A stretch of DNA of 64,000 nt. Source: Lophius americanus (taxonomy: Eukaryota; Chordata; Actinopteri; Lophiiformes; Lophiidae). The translations under genes and the position numbers were made by a program. Of this stretch, positions 24,007 to 34,798 are shown piece after piece (the first letter of the stretch is position 1; the number at the start of each line of letters is the position of its first letter). The DNA lies in contig JBBDHG010000063.1 of the NCBI GenBank assembly GCA_037951165.1, forward strand, positions 372,001 through 436,000, given 5' to 3'. A model generated the notes under the pieces. It was not told the DNA's origin. It saw nothing but the letters and a program-made list of their open reading frames with translations, and made no database searches.

Positions 24007-27000
24007 TTATGAATCCTCATTCGGCTCCCGACTGTCTGTACGTGCAATCTTTCGAGGAGGTGCAGCATTCTCCCCCTCTGCTTGATCCTGTTCTCGCTTT
24101 TTTGCTGCATTCTGATCAAGACCAAAAATACCCCACGTTTAATAAACCATGAACCTAATATCAGAAGATATCTCATCTCATAAACAACATAATATGAACC
24201 ATCTTTGCATTATTCTTTTATTTCAAAATTTCTACCTTTTTGTCCCACTGTTGATGAAGATATCGCAGCAGGATGTTTGTCTTTTCTGTCACAATGACTG
24301 AGGAGAGACGACACAGACTGATGATATCATGAGGTTCAAAATTGCATCATAGCAGAATATTGTCCTAAATGACAGGTTTGATGTTTACCACCCACTATTT
24401 CAGGGACTGGAAGAGATTTTCTTATAAAGTTGAAATATGGAAGTATTGCATTACTTTTAATCAAATGAGCTGCTTAATAAACAATATCCAACTTACTCTG
24501 CTCCGACGGATATTCATGAGTTGGAAGATACACAGATGGTCGACGATTCTGAAATGATATTGAGATTGATATTAGTTAATGAATTGGCAAGAATAATCCA
24601 ATATATACACAGACCAGCCATAACATTATAACCCCAGGCAAGTGCATTTATGTCATTCATTACCTTGTTGCGATAATACCTGTCAGAAAAATGAATTTTT
24701 TAGGCAGCAAGTGAAACTTTGGTCGTTTATATTGATGTGTTGGGAAATGGGCACAAATGAGGATCTGAGCAACTTTGACAGGGGCCAAAAATTTTGATGG
24801 GTAGATTACTAGTTCAGAGCATCTCCAGAACTGTTGGGAGTTTCTGGCCTTCATGGTCTGAAAGTGGTTTAAAGAGGGATAACTGATGAACCAACAACCA
24901 TTTTCATGGGTGTTCAAGGCTCATTGTTGTGCAATGGGGGGACACACACGCAACCCCCCCCCCACTGAGCCCTGGGCCTGTTTGTTGTACCTGGGGCCAT
25001 GTGTTGCGGAGTTCTCTGTGTCCCAGGAGTTTTGGAGGGACTTGATGGACTATATGTCTTCTGTTGGATGCTGGAGGGGACCCTCTTCACTGGTTGGGAT
25101 CTTGACGCGTGATCATGGCCCAACACACCAGCATCTACTACGACCATATCTACAGTGTTGAGTGGGGTCACCACCAGAAGCTGCTGAGCCAGTGTTTGAA
25201 GTGAACATCAGCTCAGTGTTCGGTTCTCCGATCTCTTTAGGCTCTGTGCTGGCTGGGGTGCATAAACACAATCCACTACAGTGCTTGTTAATATCACTGC
25301 CTGTTTTTTCATCTTTGTTTGCCTTATCTTTACGTTTCACATACAGTGTATCACGCTCTCTTTGAAGGGAAATATGTAGCAGTTCCAAATCAAAAGTAAT
25401 AGATAGTCTTTCAGGCAGTGCTGGTGTGGGTCACATACATTCACACAGAAATAATATCTATCTGTTGCAAGATCAAACTGCATGTAATTGAAGAAATGTG
25501 TTTTTTTTTAACAAATCTTGGCATAAACCACAAATTTACGCATAAAAGATTTTTAAAGATATACATTTCAAAATAACTTTTGTTAACTCTGAGTTAAAAT
25601 CGTGTTTGAAGTCGATCAAAAGCCATCATGAAAAAGAGCTCTCCGAAACCGTGATTCACCATGGAAACCAGAGGGACACTATAGTCCCCGTCGTTCAAGC
25701 CATTAGAGCCGGAAAATTTAAAGCACTTATAGGAGTATATTTGTTTTTTTAAAAAGAACCGCGGTTTCATCAGAGAAGGAGAGAAAACTGGTATGGGAGA
25801 AAATTACAGCCATAGTGAAGGCATCTACTAATTTTCTTGCATTTTCTCTGAATATTGTGTGTGAAAGTTGTTGGAATAATATTGTTCTGATTTATAGTTT
25901 CCTGTCATGGCACTGAGAATACGTAAAAGCAGCTAAAGATAAAATACAAGTATGTACTTGCTGTAGGAATTGCAGGAGGAGTTGCAGGAGATATCTTGGT
26001 GGACTGCTACTCTCAGCGCAATCAAACTTTTTAGACTTTGGCCTTTATTGTCCCCAAGGGGAAATTATTTTCCAAAACACTGTACTCGCAGGTCACACAT
26101 TAAACACAGAAGCATGCAGTGACAGGAGGTAAAACAGCAACAACAATGACAACAACAAAAGCTTATTGACAGCAGTCTACACTTCGGTCTATTCAGCAGG
26201 GTTTACTGTTCAAGGCGGTGATGACCGTGGAGATCAAACTTTATGCTGCCAGTCAGTCGCTATTCCACTATTTTTTTCAGTAGCTTTAAAACCAAATATT
26301 TGCTGATGTTGTAGAAGCTCCCTTTAATAAAAAAAACTAACTAACCCTAAAACTGAAAAAAAAACGGAGAGTATTGCAAAGACTTTGTTCAGATGTGAGA
26401 CACACCTCCAGGGTGTGGTGTTTGGGGACATACGGTTAGAGAATGTTATTCAGATAATCATGGAATGAAAACCCTTTCAATTTGGGTCTCTCAGTCCTCA
26501 CCCTATGTAAATCTATAGTATGACAAATGAGAAACGGACAGGTCCTATCTGACAGCCCTGCTTCAGGCTCAGAAGGAGGATGGGTCAGTAACAATCCCAG
26601 GTTTGTTGAAGAAAATCTCCCAGCAAATAAGTTAGGTTAACAGAGCAAGTTACCATGGTAACTGACAAGGAACTTAACTAATCCCACTGTCATGAACAGA
26701 AAAGCCAAAGTTTCTCCCATCTCAGGTTTTCACAAACCCTGACTTTCCACTAAACCTGCTCCGTGAAATACCCCCAGGAGCTCAAAACCTGTGATTAAGA
26801 TGTTACGATGTGTGTGTACTTGGCAGCATTTCTGACATCAAGATTGAATCTCTGCTTGATAAAACATATGAGATAACTTACTGATGCTTTACACATGGAG
26901 TCTGAATGGAACCTGCTGAAGTTATTTTTGTTGTAGACAGGCAGTCCCTTCAGGAAATCTCCCTGTGAAGGAAGCAGAGAAATATAAACAACACACAATA

Positions 27001-27265
27001 CATGTGCCCACAGCGGCACCCAAGTTTAGAAGCCAACGATAGCTGGGTAATAGGGGAAACACGCTTGCCCTATATTTAAGTAGATAATCTAGCAGTCATT
27101 AGTGTTATCATTAACTGATTAAGTAGTTGCACAGTGTTATATCTGCTACCACACGAGACAAAAATAGCCATATCGGATCTGATGAGAATGAAGTATTCAC
27201 GCAGACACATGAAGCTAAATTCTACGCACTGAGCCCAGAACCAGCTGTGGACTAACCTTCTCCAT
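24007..27265 (-). CDS. dda1: dda1, DET1- and DDB1-associated protein 1, 5 exons, 102 aa
   Basis: Coding exons on the minus strand: 27265-27257 (Met-Glu-Lys only), 26962-26882, 24548-24497, 24297-24236, 24111-24007; all phases agree and every intron is GT-AG. The 102-residue product has the same length as human DDA1 and matches it almost throughout: DFLKGLPVYNKNNFSRF, RRPSVYLPTHEYPSEQ, TEKTNILLRYLHQQWDKK, and an acidic Lys-rich end with PPRKIARTDS. DDA1 is a small core subunit of CUL4-DDB1 ubiquitin ligases that stabilises substrate-receptor binding (DET1, DCAF15 and others), in the nucleus and cytoplasm. The N-terminus differs slightly (MEKGDF against MADF in human) because of the tiny first exon. 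Intron 2 contains a Tc1-like relic. The gene runs tail-to-tail with ano8, as in human. Confidence 0.97.
24610..25170 (+). mobile_element. Tc1-like transposon relic in dda1 intron 2
   Basis: The left end (accagccataacattataac, 24614-24633) is the terminal motif of the same fish Tc1-like group, followed by landmarks ggcagcaagtgaaactttgg, gagcaactttgacaggggcc, and agagcatctccagaactgtt. The transposase is broken by stops and by a large deletion after about 24940; the 3' boundary is unclear. Confidence 0.6.
26030..26135 (+). repeat. Interspersed repeat with palindromic CCCCAAGGGG core
   Basis: The segment ctttattgtccccaagggga at 26044-26063 followed by aattattttcc is a signature seen at one end of a widespread fish repeat. 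A diverged relative (tttatttatccccatcggga) is at 42883-42902. The family cannot be named with confidence. Confidence 0.35.
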
Positions 27266-27599
27266 GCTGTCGGAGTCACGCTCCTCGTGGACGAGCTTCG
27301 TTCAGTGAGTGTAGAGAATATACTACTGTTAGCCAGTTAGCACTAAGCCCTCTCTGTCGTAGCCAAGATGCCGGTTTGTTTACCCGTTCGACAGCTTTCT
27401 CAGGGGGCTGCAGAACGAGACTACGTGTGACTTTGAAATATTTGCATCACGCCGCGTCATATAACAATCAGAAAATTGCCCTCATATTGTTGTAATTGCT
27501 CAAAAAAACAGGACAAACACTTCGTATGTAGCTGTTGTTAGTTCACAACTCCATTTTTGTTGATCGTTTGCTAGGGGGCGGTTACCTTCAGATTTAAGG

Positions 27600-27650
27600 C
27601 ACTTGATTGGCTGACTGATGGAGGGAAATCCAACCTGCCTATTGGATGAA
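27600..27650 (-). promoter_or_regulatory. Two CCAAT boxes upstream of dda1
   Basis: ATTGG at 27606-27610 (gattggctg context) and 27641-27645 read as CCAAT on the dda1 strand, 340-380 bp before its ATG. Paired CCAAT boxes bound by NF-Y are common in TATA-less housekeeping promoters. Whether they drive dda1 is inferred. Confidence 0.35.
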
Positions 27651-27722
27651 AAATGAAAACGCAATCCGAAAATCCGCCGGTCACATCCGGTGTGCAGATA
27701 GTCTGGCCCAATGGAGAAGAAG

Positions 27723-27905
27723 GTTGGAGGTCAAAATCAAAATAGCCCAAAGAGGAGCCAGTCGCCTAACAGAAGTGCCGGTTGGTAAAAGAGGCCTTAC
27801 AGGTGTGTGACAGAGTGTCCAAATGGAAGGGAATGGGCAAGAGGAGTTGAAAGCCAAGATCAAGATAGCACAAAGAGAAATTAGTTGCCTAAAAGAGGTG
27901 CAGAG
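27723..27905 (+). repeat. Diverged tandem duplication, period 123 bp, coding-like
   Basis: Two copies of a ~57-bp segment start at 27723 and 27846. In the shared frame they read VKIKIAQRGASRLTEV and AKIKIAQREISCLKEV, both Lys-rich and helix-like, each ending later in a stop. The spacing is a multiple of three. This suggests a fossil of a protein-coding repeat, probably from a retroelement or retrocopy. Confidence 0.45.
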
Positions 27906-28005
27906 GGGTATCGTGAGAGATTGATATAAGATATAAGTAATATATAATATAAGTAAGGGTGACACATGCAGAGGGTTCCCCTTGTAGAGGAAAGTTGGCG
28001 GCAAA

Positions 28006-29340
28006 GATTAACACACATTTTATGTTTATATGCATAGGTGGCATCCTTACAACTTTAGAAATTGATTTATGATGAAAAAGTCAGATCAAAGTCTATCCAT
28101 TATTGATCAACACATCATATTGTACTTCAATCCGCGTGTAACACAGGCAGTAAATACATTTTGTCAATTTGTTAGACAAAACATTCAGATAATTTAGATA
28201 TTCATTTGTAGAGAAGGCCAGCACATATTCAACTTTACAGAACTTCAGCAAAGTTGAGACTGTCACAGATTTGATAAGTGAAACATCGTCAAAACACAAA
28301 ACCGATGCCTTTTTTTTATTAAAGTGACCACAATTTTATTTCATCACTCGGAATTGTCCTGTGAGTCAGCTTCCTTTTATTCATGATAATTGCTTGATTA
28401 TCTTGAGAAAAGTATTTAATTTACTCATGATAATGAAATAATTAATTCGTACTCTCAAGATAACTGCAATCAATAATTGCTACTATGGCCGCTTTCAGCT
28501 TCCAAAATAATGTAAAGTATGAGTAAACATAGGGGCTTTGTGATCAAAGCAATAGCAGGATGGAGGGGTGAACGGCATCACATAGTATTGAATTCTTCAC
28601 AGGGAATGAAATATTCCCAAATAAATCATACCCTTGTACTCTAAGTTACGGACATCCAAACTTTGATAAGATCTTCTCTAGTTGTTCATTTATTTATTTT
28701 AGCTATATTTGATCCATTTGACAAATCTCGAATTATATTTTAGAAAGAAATAGGTTTTTTACAATCAGATCATAATAAAAACTACTTTTAACTTCCTTTA
28801 AATAAATGGCCATAATTTGTAGTGCATTTGCATGATATTAAATTGCCAGAAACACTTTGCAAAGTATTGAAGACACTGTGATGATTAGATTTCAAGAATA
28901 TATGCATCTTCGGTGGAAATATTTATATTCCAATTGTCTGGTATTTTGTGATGTAACATTAAATCATGTCTAAATTCTATTTTACAGCAACAGTACATGA
29001 AGCCAAATGGGAAATACAAAAAAAAAAAAACTAACACTTTATCACACTATCTCTACGAAGGACAGAAGACGCATTAAAACTCTGAGGGATGGTTTAAAGT
29101 AAACCATAATCTGTTTTTTCATTTGAAAACTATTGAGATGACACAGATTTTAATAACATGACTTGACTTTATACTAAGTGACCACACACATGAAAGAAAA
29201 TTAAAGTCATAATTAGGCCAATAGTTAGGGATTATTAACACATTATGGATGAAAATACTGTAGGTGTGTCAAAACCATGTACAATGTTTCTTGCATTTGT
29301 CCCTGACAAATAAACAAATTTAAAAAAAAGAAATACAAGG
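28006..29340. other. dda1-mrpl34 spacer without visible features
   Basis: AT-rich non-coding DNA on both strands. No exon, structured RNA or clear repeat was recognised. Confidence 0.5.
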
Positions 29341-29550
29341 GTTTTTCTTATATCCAAGGAAAACACAATTTATTAGATGAAGGGTCAGTTTTCAATCTCC
29401 CGCCAATTTCTAATGAAATAAGAATACCATACCCAGCTTGCACACCCAGAACCAACATTTAACCCAATGGACAAAGCGTTTGTTGAGCAACATCAGCATT
29501 TCAGATCCACTGTGTATTTTTCAAGTCTTGTGGATTGCCAATAGGAATCT

Positions 29551-30641
29551 TCAGTGTGAAAGTGATTTCCTCCCCTTTAACATGCGCCGTAGAAGCACCT
29601 CGATGCCGCCTCGTGAGCTAAGCCTCTTGATCCAGCCATGGGTCCTCTTCCGTTTAATGTTCTTGGGTTGATATTCCATTCCCCTTTTACCCGTCCGAAC
29701 CTGTTGGTATTGCCATGGCAGCTGCTGGAACACTCCTTGACCCTCTGCTTTTTGAGAAATTGGCCCACATTTAGAGATTGAAGGACCTCCATGTGATCCT
29801 GACCCAATCCAGTTGCTGAATAATCTCAGGTGAGAGGTTGCAGCCGAGTTCACTGCAGAGATGCTTTTAAAAGAGTGGAGTTTTCAAAATTAGTTTCAAA
29901 CTTTCTCTTAATTCAATTTCAACAGTTTATAACCACAATGTTGATGTTATTACCATAATGTTATTATACATTATCATGCCATGATTTGCTGGCAGAGTAG
30001 TTCCATACATGCTCCACATTTCCTGGCTTTTACATGAATGCAACTGGGAATTTAAGAGCATTGTAAAGACACAGTCCGCAAGAGTTAACACATGCTAACC
30101 TGTGAATCACCCTAACTTAATAATCACAAGGATTGATGTAACATTTTTCACATGGTTTTTTATTAAGTCCTTCACAAATAAAGGATTATAGGTTTGCCAA
30201 AAGTTGGGCAAAATGTGAAAAACGGAATAATATATGAATCACTATAAATTAATCTCTTGCTATACTGTAAGCATTTTGAATGGTCTCGCTATGCTACTAC
30301 TAATGACCAATTTTCGATCTGTCGTAGATTATCAATACAACATGCTCGCCCAATACATTTCTAAGACCATTAACATTTCTGAAAACAATTTCACTATTAT
30401 CGTTAAGCTATAATTTACTCTCCGTCATCAAACGTTTGACTATACAATATTTTCAGCCAGCGACTATCTTGCATCGTTATTAACTAGCCACAATGCTAAC
30501 AGGTTGGCTCGACAATGTTAGGGTCGCAAACAAACACTTCTGGCTTTGTCATTTGTCTAACGTGAAAGTAAATAAACTATATTACCTGGTGAGATGGGCA
30601 ATCCCCCTAAATCGGGAAAAAGACGATATAATAATGCTCAT
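29551..30641 (-). CDS. mrpl34: mrpl34, mitochondrial large-subunit ribosomal protein bL34m, 2 exons, 109 aa
   Basis: Coding exons on the minus strand: 30641-30586 and 29824-29551. Exon 1 encodes MSIIISSFSRFRGIAHLT, a Ser/Arg-rich stretch without acids that fits a mitochondrial presequence. Exon 2 ends with the bL34 core: EYQPKNIKRKRTHGW, IKRLSSRGGIEVLLRRM, LKGRKSLSH, nearly identical to human MRPL34. The protein binds 16S rRNA in the 39S subunit. Two acceptor sites exist: the one used here (ctgag before 29824) keeps the frame with the exon 1 donor at 30585 (phase 2), while the stronger-looking ctgcag before 29854 does not. The remaining uncertainty is therefore in the presequence only. Direction and order relative to dda1 and abhd8 match human. 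Confidence 0.93.
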
Positions 30642-30724
30642 TTTAAAACGTTTATGCAGTTCACAAACATACACGAGAGTGGTGAATGTCACAGCATGAT
30701 GGCTGATGACTGCATCGTTCCTTT

Positions 30725-30885
30725 CAGCCAATGAGAACGCTTGTTGCTGATCTTTTACCCTTCATCCAAATATGCTACAAAATGGTTGGCTGGACCTTTC
30801 CGCGAGTTAAAACAATCGTTGCTAATATATTTGGCTTCCTCTGAATATTAAGCAAAATGATTGGTCCTATATGATAAGCCAATTG
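30725..30885 (-). promoter_or_regulatory. CCAAT-box cluster upstream of mrpl34
   Basis: CCAAT at 30728-30732 and 30879-30883 and ATTGG at 30860-30864 lie 90-240 bp before the mrpl34 start codon. Three boxes in 160 bp of AT-rich sequence, and no TATA box, suggest an NF-Y-type promoter. Confidence 0.4.
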
Positions 30886-31869
30886 AAACGCCTTTTGGTG
30901 CTATTGTTATTTCACCCCCCAGCAACAATTTGATTATAATTACAAAACTTTATATACATAAATGTCGCCGTCCTAAATCCGCCCCAATTATGAAACATTC
31001 TCACAATTGAAATTGTATTGCATAAAAACATAATGACGATAGAGAATGTACATGCCAGAATGTTTGCAGTGTTGTTTCTGAATATTATGTGCTTACTTGT
31101 ACAGCACCTTAATTAGGGTCCAGACACTAACAGTTATTCACTATTATTATTAATATATTTATTTCTTCTTTTATTAAGTTAACACATCGTTTTGATTTTT
31201 TAAATTTGTCTTTTACCTTAATCATAATTGCAGTTTACGCATGTATTGTATGGTATATTGTTTTTCGATGGTAATTTTCTCTGTAAAACCAATAGAGCTT
31301 TTGTAATTGCTCTCTTTATTGTTCCAACAAACCTTGTCTTTAAAGAACTGCCGTTTGAACAAGTATACTTAGACAAATACACACTTTTCTTTAAACACAG
31401 GAAGAGTTGTTAGTCAGTCAACAGCAGTTCATTTAATATGCAAGTTAGTCTATTAGAATATAACTCTCATAAATCTCATAAATGTATTAATCAAGTACCA
31501 GCAACATAAAAATGTATTCGCTCACATCAGTCAAAAGGGTAGAGACATACTACAATGTATCAGCCTACTAAAGTTATGTTTCTTTATTAACTTGCGTGTC
31601 TATAATATAATAACTGAATAGTAGTTTTAAATGTTTTTTCAAGCCTACTGAGGGGAATCAGCTACCATGTAGTGAAAAAAAAATTAATAACCTCTCCAGC
31701 ATGTATGATTTACACTTGAACCACTAAGTAAAATCAATGTTAACCCTATGAAACATATTTAAGCATTAATTACGTTAGTACAATACAGAAAATGTCTAAT
31801 ATAATAGGCCATGACTTATTCAGGACAACAGTATGTAGACTACCAATACCAGTTTGTTAATGGATAACA

Positions 31870-31925
31870 GGAGAAAATCTAATTCGTTAAAAATAAAAAA
31901 TAAAAATAAAAATAAATAATAATAG
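31870..31925. repeat. A-rich (AAAAT)n-like tract
   Basis: Short imperfect array of AAAAAT/AAAAT/AAAT units between mrpl34 and the abhd8 promoter region. Confidence 0.6.
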
Positions 31926-32039
31926 TTTATTATGGGGTTATTAAAACCTATGTGTCTAACCTGAAATTAAATCGCAAGCACGGTCATAGTTTTGCCCGCT
32001 TAAATTAACTTAAAGGTGAACATATTTTGTCATTTCTGT

Positions 32040-32525
32040 CAAGCTCCAGTAGCAGCATGCGCGCGCGCACGCACGCTGCTACTCTGACAGCCTTGGCAAC
32101 AAGGACACAATCTTCTGTTATTGGCCCCCCAACGGGTCTCGGCTGTGCTCTATTCGTCCTCCTCACTGCCACTCAGGAGCGAAACACACGGAGACTGCCG
32201 TGGCTGCTGCGGATCCAAGGGCAGGGTAGGGTCTGGCCTGAGTGCGCAGTGGATGCTGATGGAGGAAAAAAAACATCGTAATGGATGTCTCGTTAAAATT
32301 CAGTTGGCACACATTGATTGGTGCGTACTTTCTCACCATTTCTAGCCTGAGCGTGTTTTGTGATTGCAGTCTAATGAAGCTAATAAGACGCTCCTGCTAC
32401 TTTGCAACATACTAAACGTCAACATTTTTTTGCATCAAATGCAACGTTTCCCCCTTCGGACTTTGACTGTCATCTGTTGGTGCAGATTTCCAATCATCCT
32501 AGACCATCAGTAATTCTGCAGGTAA
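32040..32525 (+). promoter_or_regulatory. GC-rich putative abhd8 promoter and 5' UTR exon
   Basis: The only CpG-rich stretch between mrpl34 and the abhd8 coding exons (gcatgcgcgcgcgcacgcac at 32057-32076 and GC-rich DNA to about 32250). A donor-like CTGCAG|gtaaac at 32516-32527 could end a non-coding first exon that splices to the acceptor before 38586. This would give abhd8 a 6-kb first intron. Inference from composition and position only. Confidence 0.4.
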
Positions 32526-33759
32526 ACAATGTTTTGTTTTTTTGTGTTGCGTAATCAAATTAGCTAATGCTTATTTTAACATTTGCACGATTACTGCATG
32601 CAGTCGTCTTGATTGATCTATATTCTTAGTAGTTATGGCATTGAACTGTTTTTTTTAAAAATAATATTGGTGCATGGCATTTTTAGAAATGTCTTGCTGT
32701 GCTCATTTATGTTTGTTAAACATGATAGTCACATCAAATGATTGTATTGTGGACCATAATATGGTTGATGGATTGATGTTTGACAGTAAGAGACTATTAG
32801 AACCAGCTAAGCTCTAGACACCTGTGTATCAGGCCGGTTTTCTGCACAAACTAGGAGATAATGGCCTCTCTATTGCCTGTATTTCGTGTGCAGATTCATG
32901 GTTTCATGCTGCCTCGTACTGTACGTAGCTAAACCGCCTTGGGGTCCAAATGTGTGTTACTGTAAGACTTGGCAGACAGATCAGCCTACATATTCTGCAG
33001 TGCATACAAAAAAAAGCATGCAATCTTCACTTTATGGTTACATGGTTTGCGGATTTCAGATTCTGGATCTTCCCTCAGCAACATACAGTCCCAATGTTGT
33101 GTCATCGATGTGTAATGACATTATAGTAAAGGTCATCAAGGTTTCCTGAAATTATGTCACAATATTTTACCTAATTTTATACTACAAGAGGCTGATATTC
33201 AGGATAGTAAGATAGACATATAAATAGATGGATAGATGTGTTGGCTGAAAAATGATGCTTTCAGAATAAAATTGAGGTCATTGCAGCTGCTAAGACTAAC
33301 AACAAAGCTGCAGCTTGGAATGTCTCCTTGTTGAGCTGCAGGTTCAGTAAATATTCACTTGGCTGAAAAGCACTTCACCTTCAGGCCACCCCCCCTCCAA
33401 CGACAACAACACACAGACACATGATTTCTCCCGGGGTCTGCAGATGTGAACTGGCCCTATTTCACCTCTTTTGCAATGTTTCTTAAAAGTTAAGATTATT
33501 GGTTTACCACAAAGATGCTGGAACACAAGGACAGTATTGCAGACTTATTGTTTATAATGCTTTTATTACGTTAATGGTGTTTGATTAATGGCTATAGCCC
33601 ACACATATCAACCAGAATATTTAAATATATTCTCATATTGTGGAGATTTTATTTTTTGCTGTCAAAATAGTTCCGCTATATGTAATTTGACACCATTGAT
33701 GGGATAGCTTTAGCTCCCTATGCACATCGATGACTTTTGGGCTCCAATTTCTTTGTCCC

Positions 33760-34060
33760 TTCCTCCCTTGTTATCGGTGTCCAACTCACTTTTGTGTGGT
33801 GCCAACCACACAAGACAGAGAACACACAACAAGACTTGCAGGTCTGGTGATTCTCTGACCTAGTCGTCTAGCCATCGCCATTTGAGTCTTGTCAAACTCA
33901 CACAGATCCTTGAGCTTGTTCATTTTTCCTGGTTCCAACACATCGCCTTCGAGCACAAGATGTTTACCTCCTGCCTAATAAATCCCAGTCACTACAAGAG
34001 TTATTGTAATAAGATAATCAATGTTTTTCTGACTTCCTTTGTCAGTAGTTATAAAGTCAT
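33760..34060 (-). mobile_element. Tc1-like transposon fragment, reverse orientation
   Basis: Reverse-strand landmarks match the copy at 9290-9615: tagtcgtctagccatcgcca (33862-33881), cttgtcaaactcacacagat (33888-33907), ctcctgcctaataaatccca (33969-33988). The end near 34060 (agtagttataaagtcatagc) resembles the terminal motif. No transposase frame is left. Confidence 0.6.
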
Positions 34061-34798
34061 AGCGATGAATATGAACTTATGCAATAAATAATTTTTAACA
34101 AAAAATATGTCTTAGGAGCGGCATACTCAGTCTGGGTGCTAGTTCTGTGTTTTGTCACTAGGTTAACCCACGTGTTTTGGCCAGAACAGCACTTAAATCG
34201 AAATTATCCATACTATGAAATAAAGTTTTGAGGGTTTTAATGCTGTTGACATGGTCGGGGAATACAATTTGTGGGTTCAACATCTGTCTATGGTTTACTA
34301 GTTGAGAGTTTACTAGATTTATTAGTTTACTAGAATTGCAGTCTGGATGCTGGCGTTGTCTTTTCGCCACTGCTTCATCAGAGTTCTACAGCCTGCAATA
34401 CTATAAACCGACAAGTATACCTTTATTGTTGCTCACCGGTAAACCTTTCGGATTTCTAGCCGTATTTGTATTTGTTATTCTGTATTTTCTATTTGCATTT
34501 GTATTTGTACGGATTCCACCGAGTCTGGTGACGGTCAGCCTAGCTGTTGCTGCAAGTGTACCATCATGTAGTACCATGTACTTCTGTATCTGTTTGTTTC
34601 ATCGTTTATGTCAGTTTCGGTTTGTTTCATCGTTTATGTCAGTTTCTGTTTGTTAGTCGTTGATGTCAGTTTGTTCATCCGCGTTGTTCATCGCTGCCCC
34701 CGTGACATATTCAGCAAAAGCTGCTGTTGATCACTTTCGCTAATAACGGGCTAGTCTCCATGCCTGGCATGATGATAAATTAGTCCGCTACCCAACTG

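Noticed and set aside
30493..30699. 68-residue plus-strand frame opposite the mrpl34 first exon
   Set aside because: Shadow of the mrpl34 promoter and exon, with no homology.
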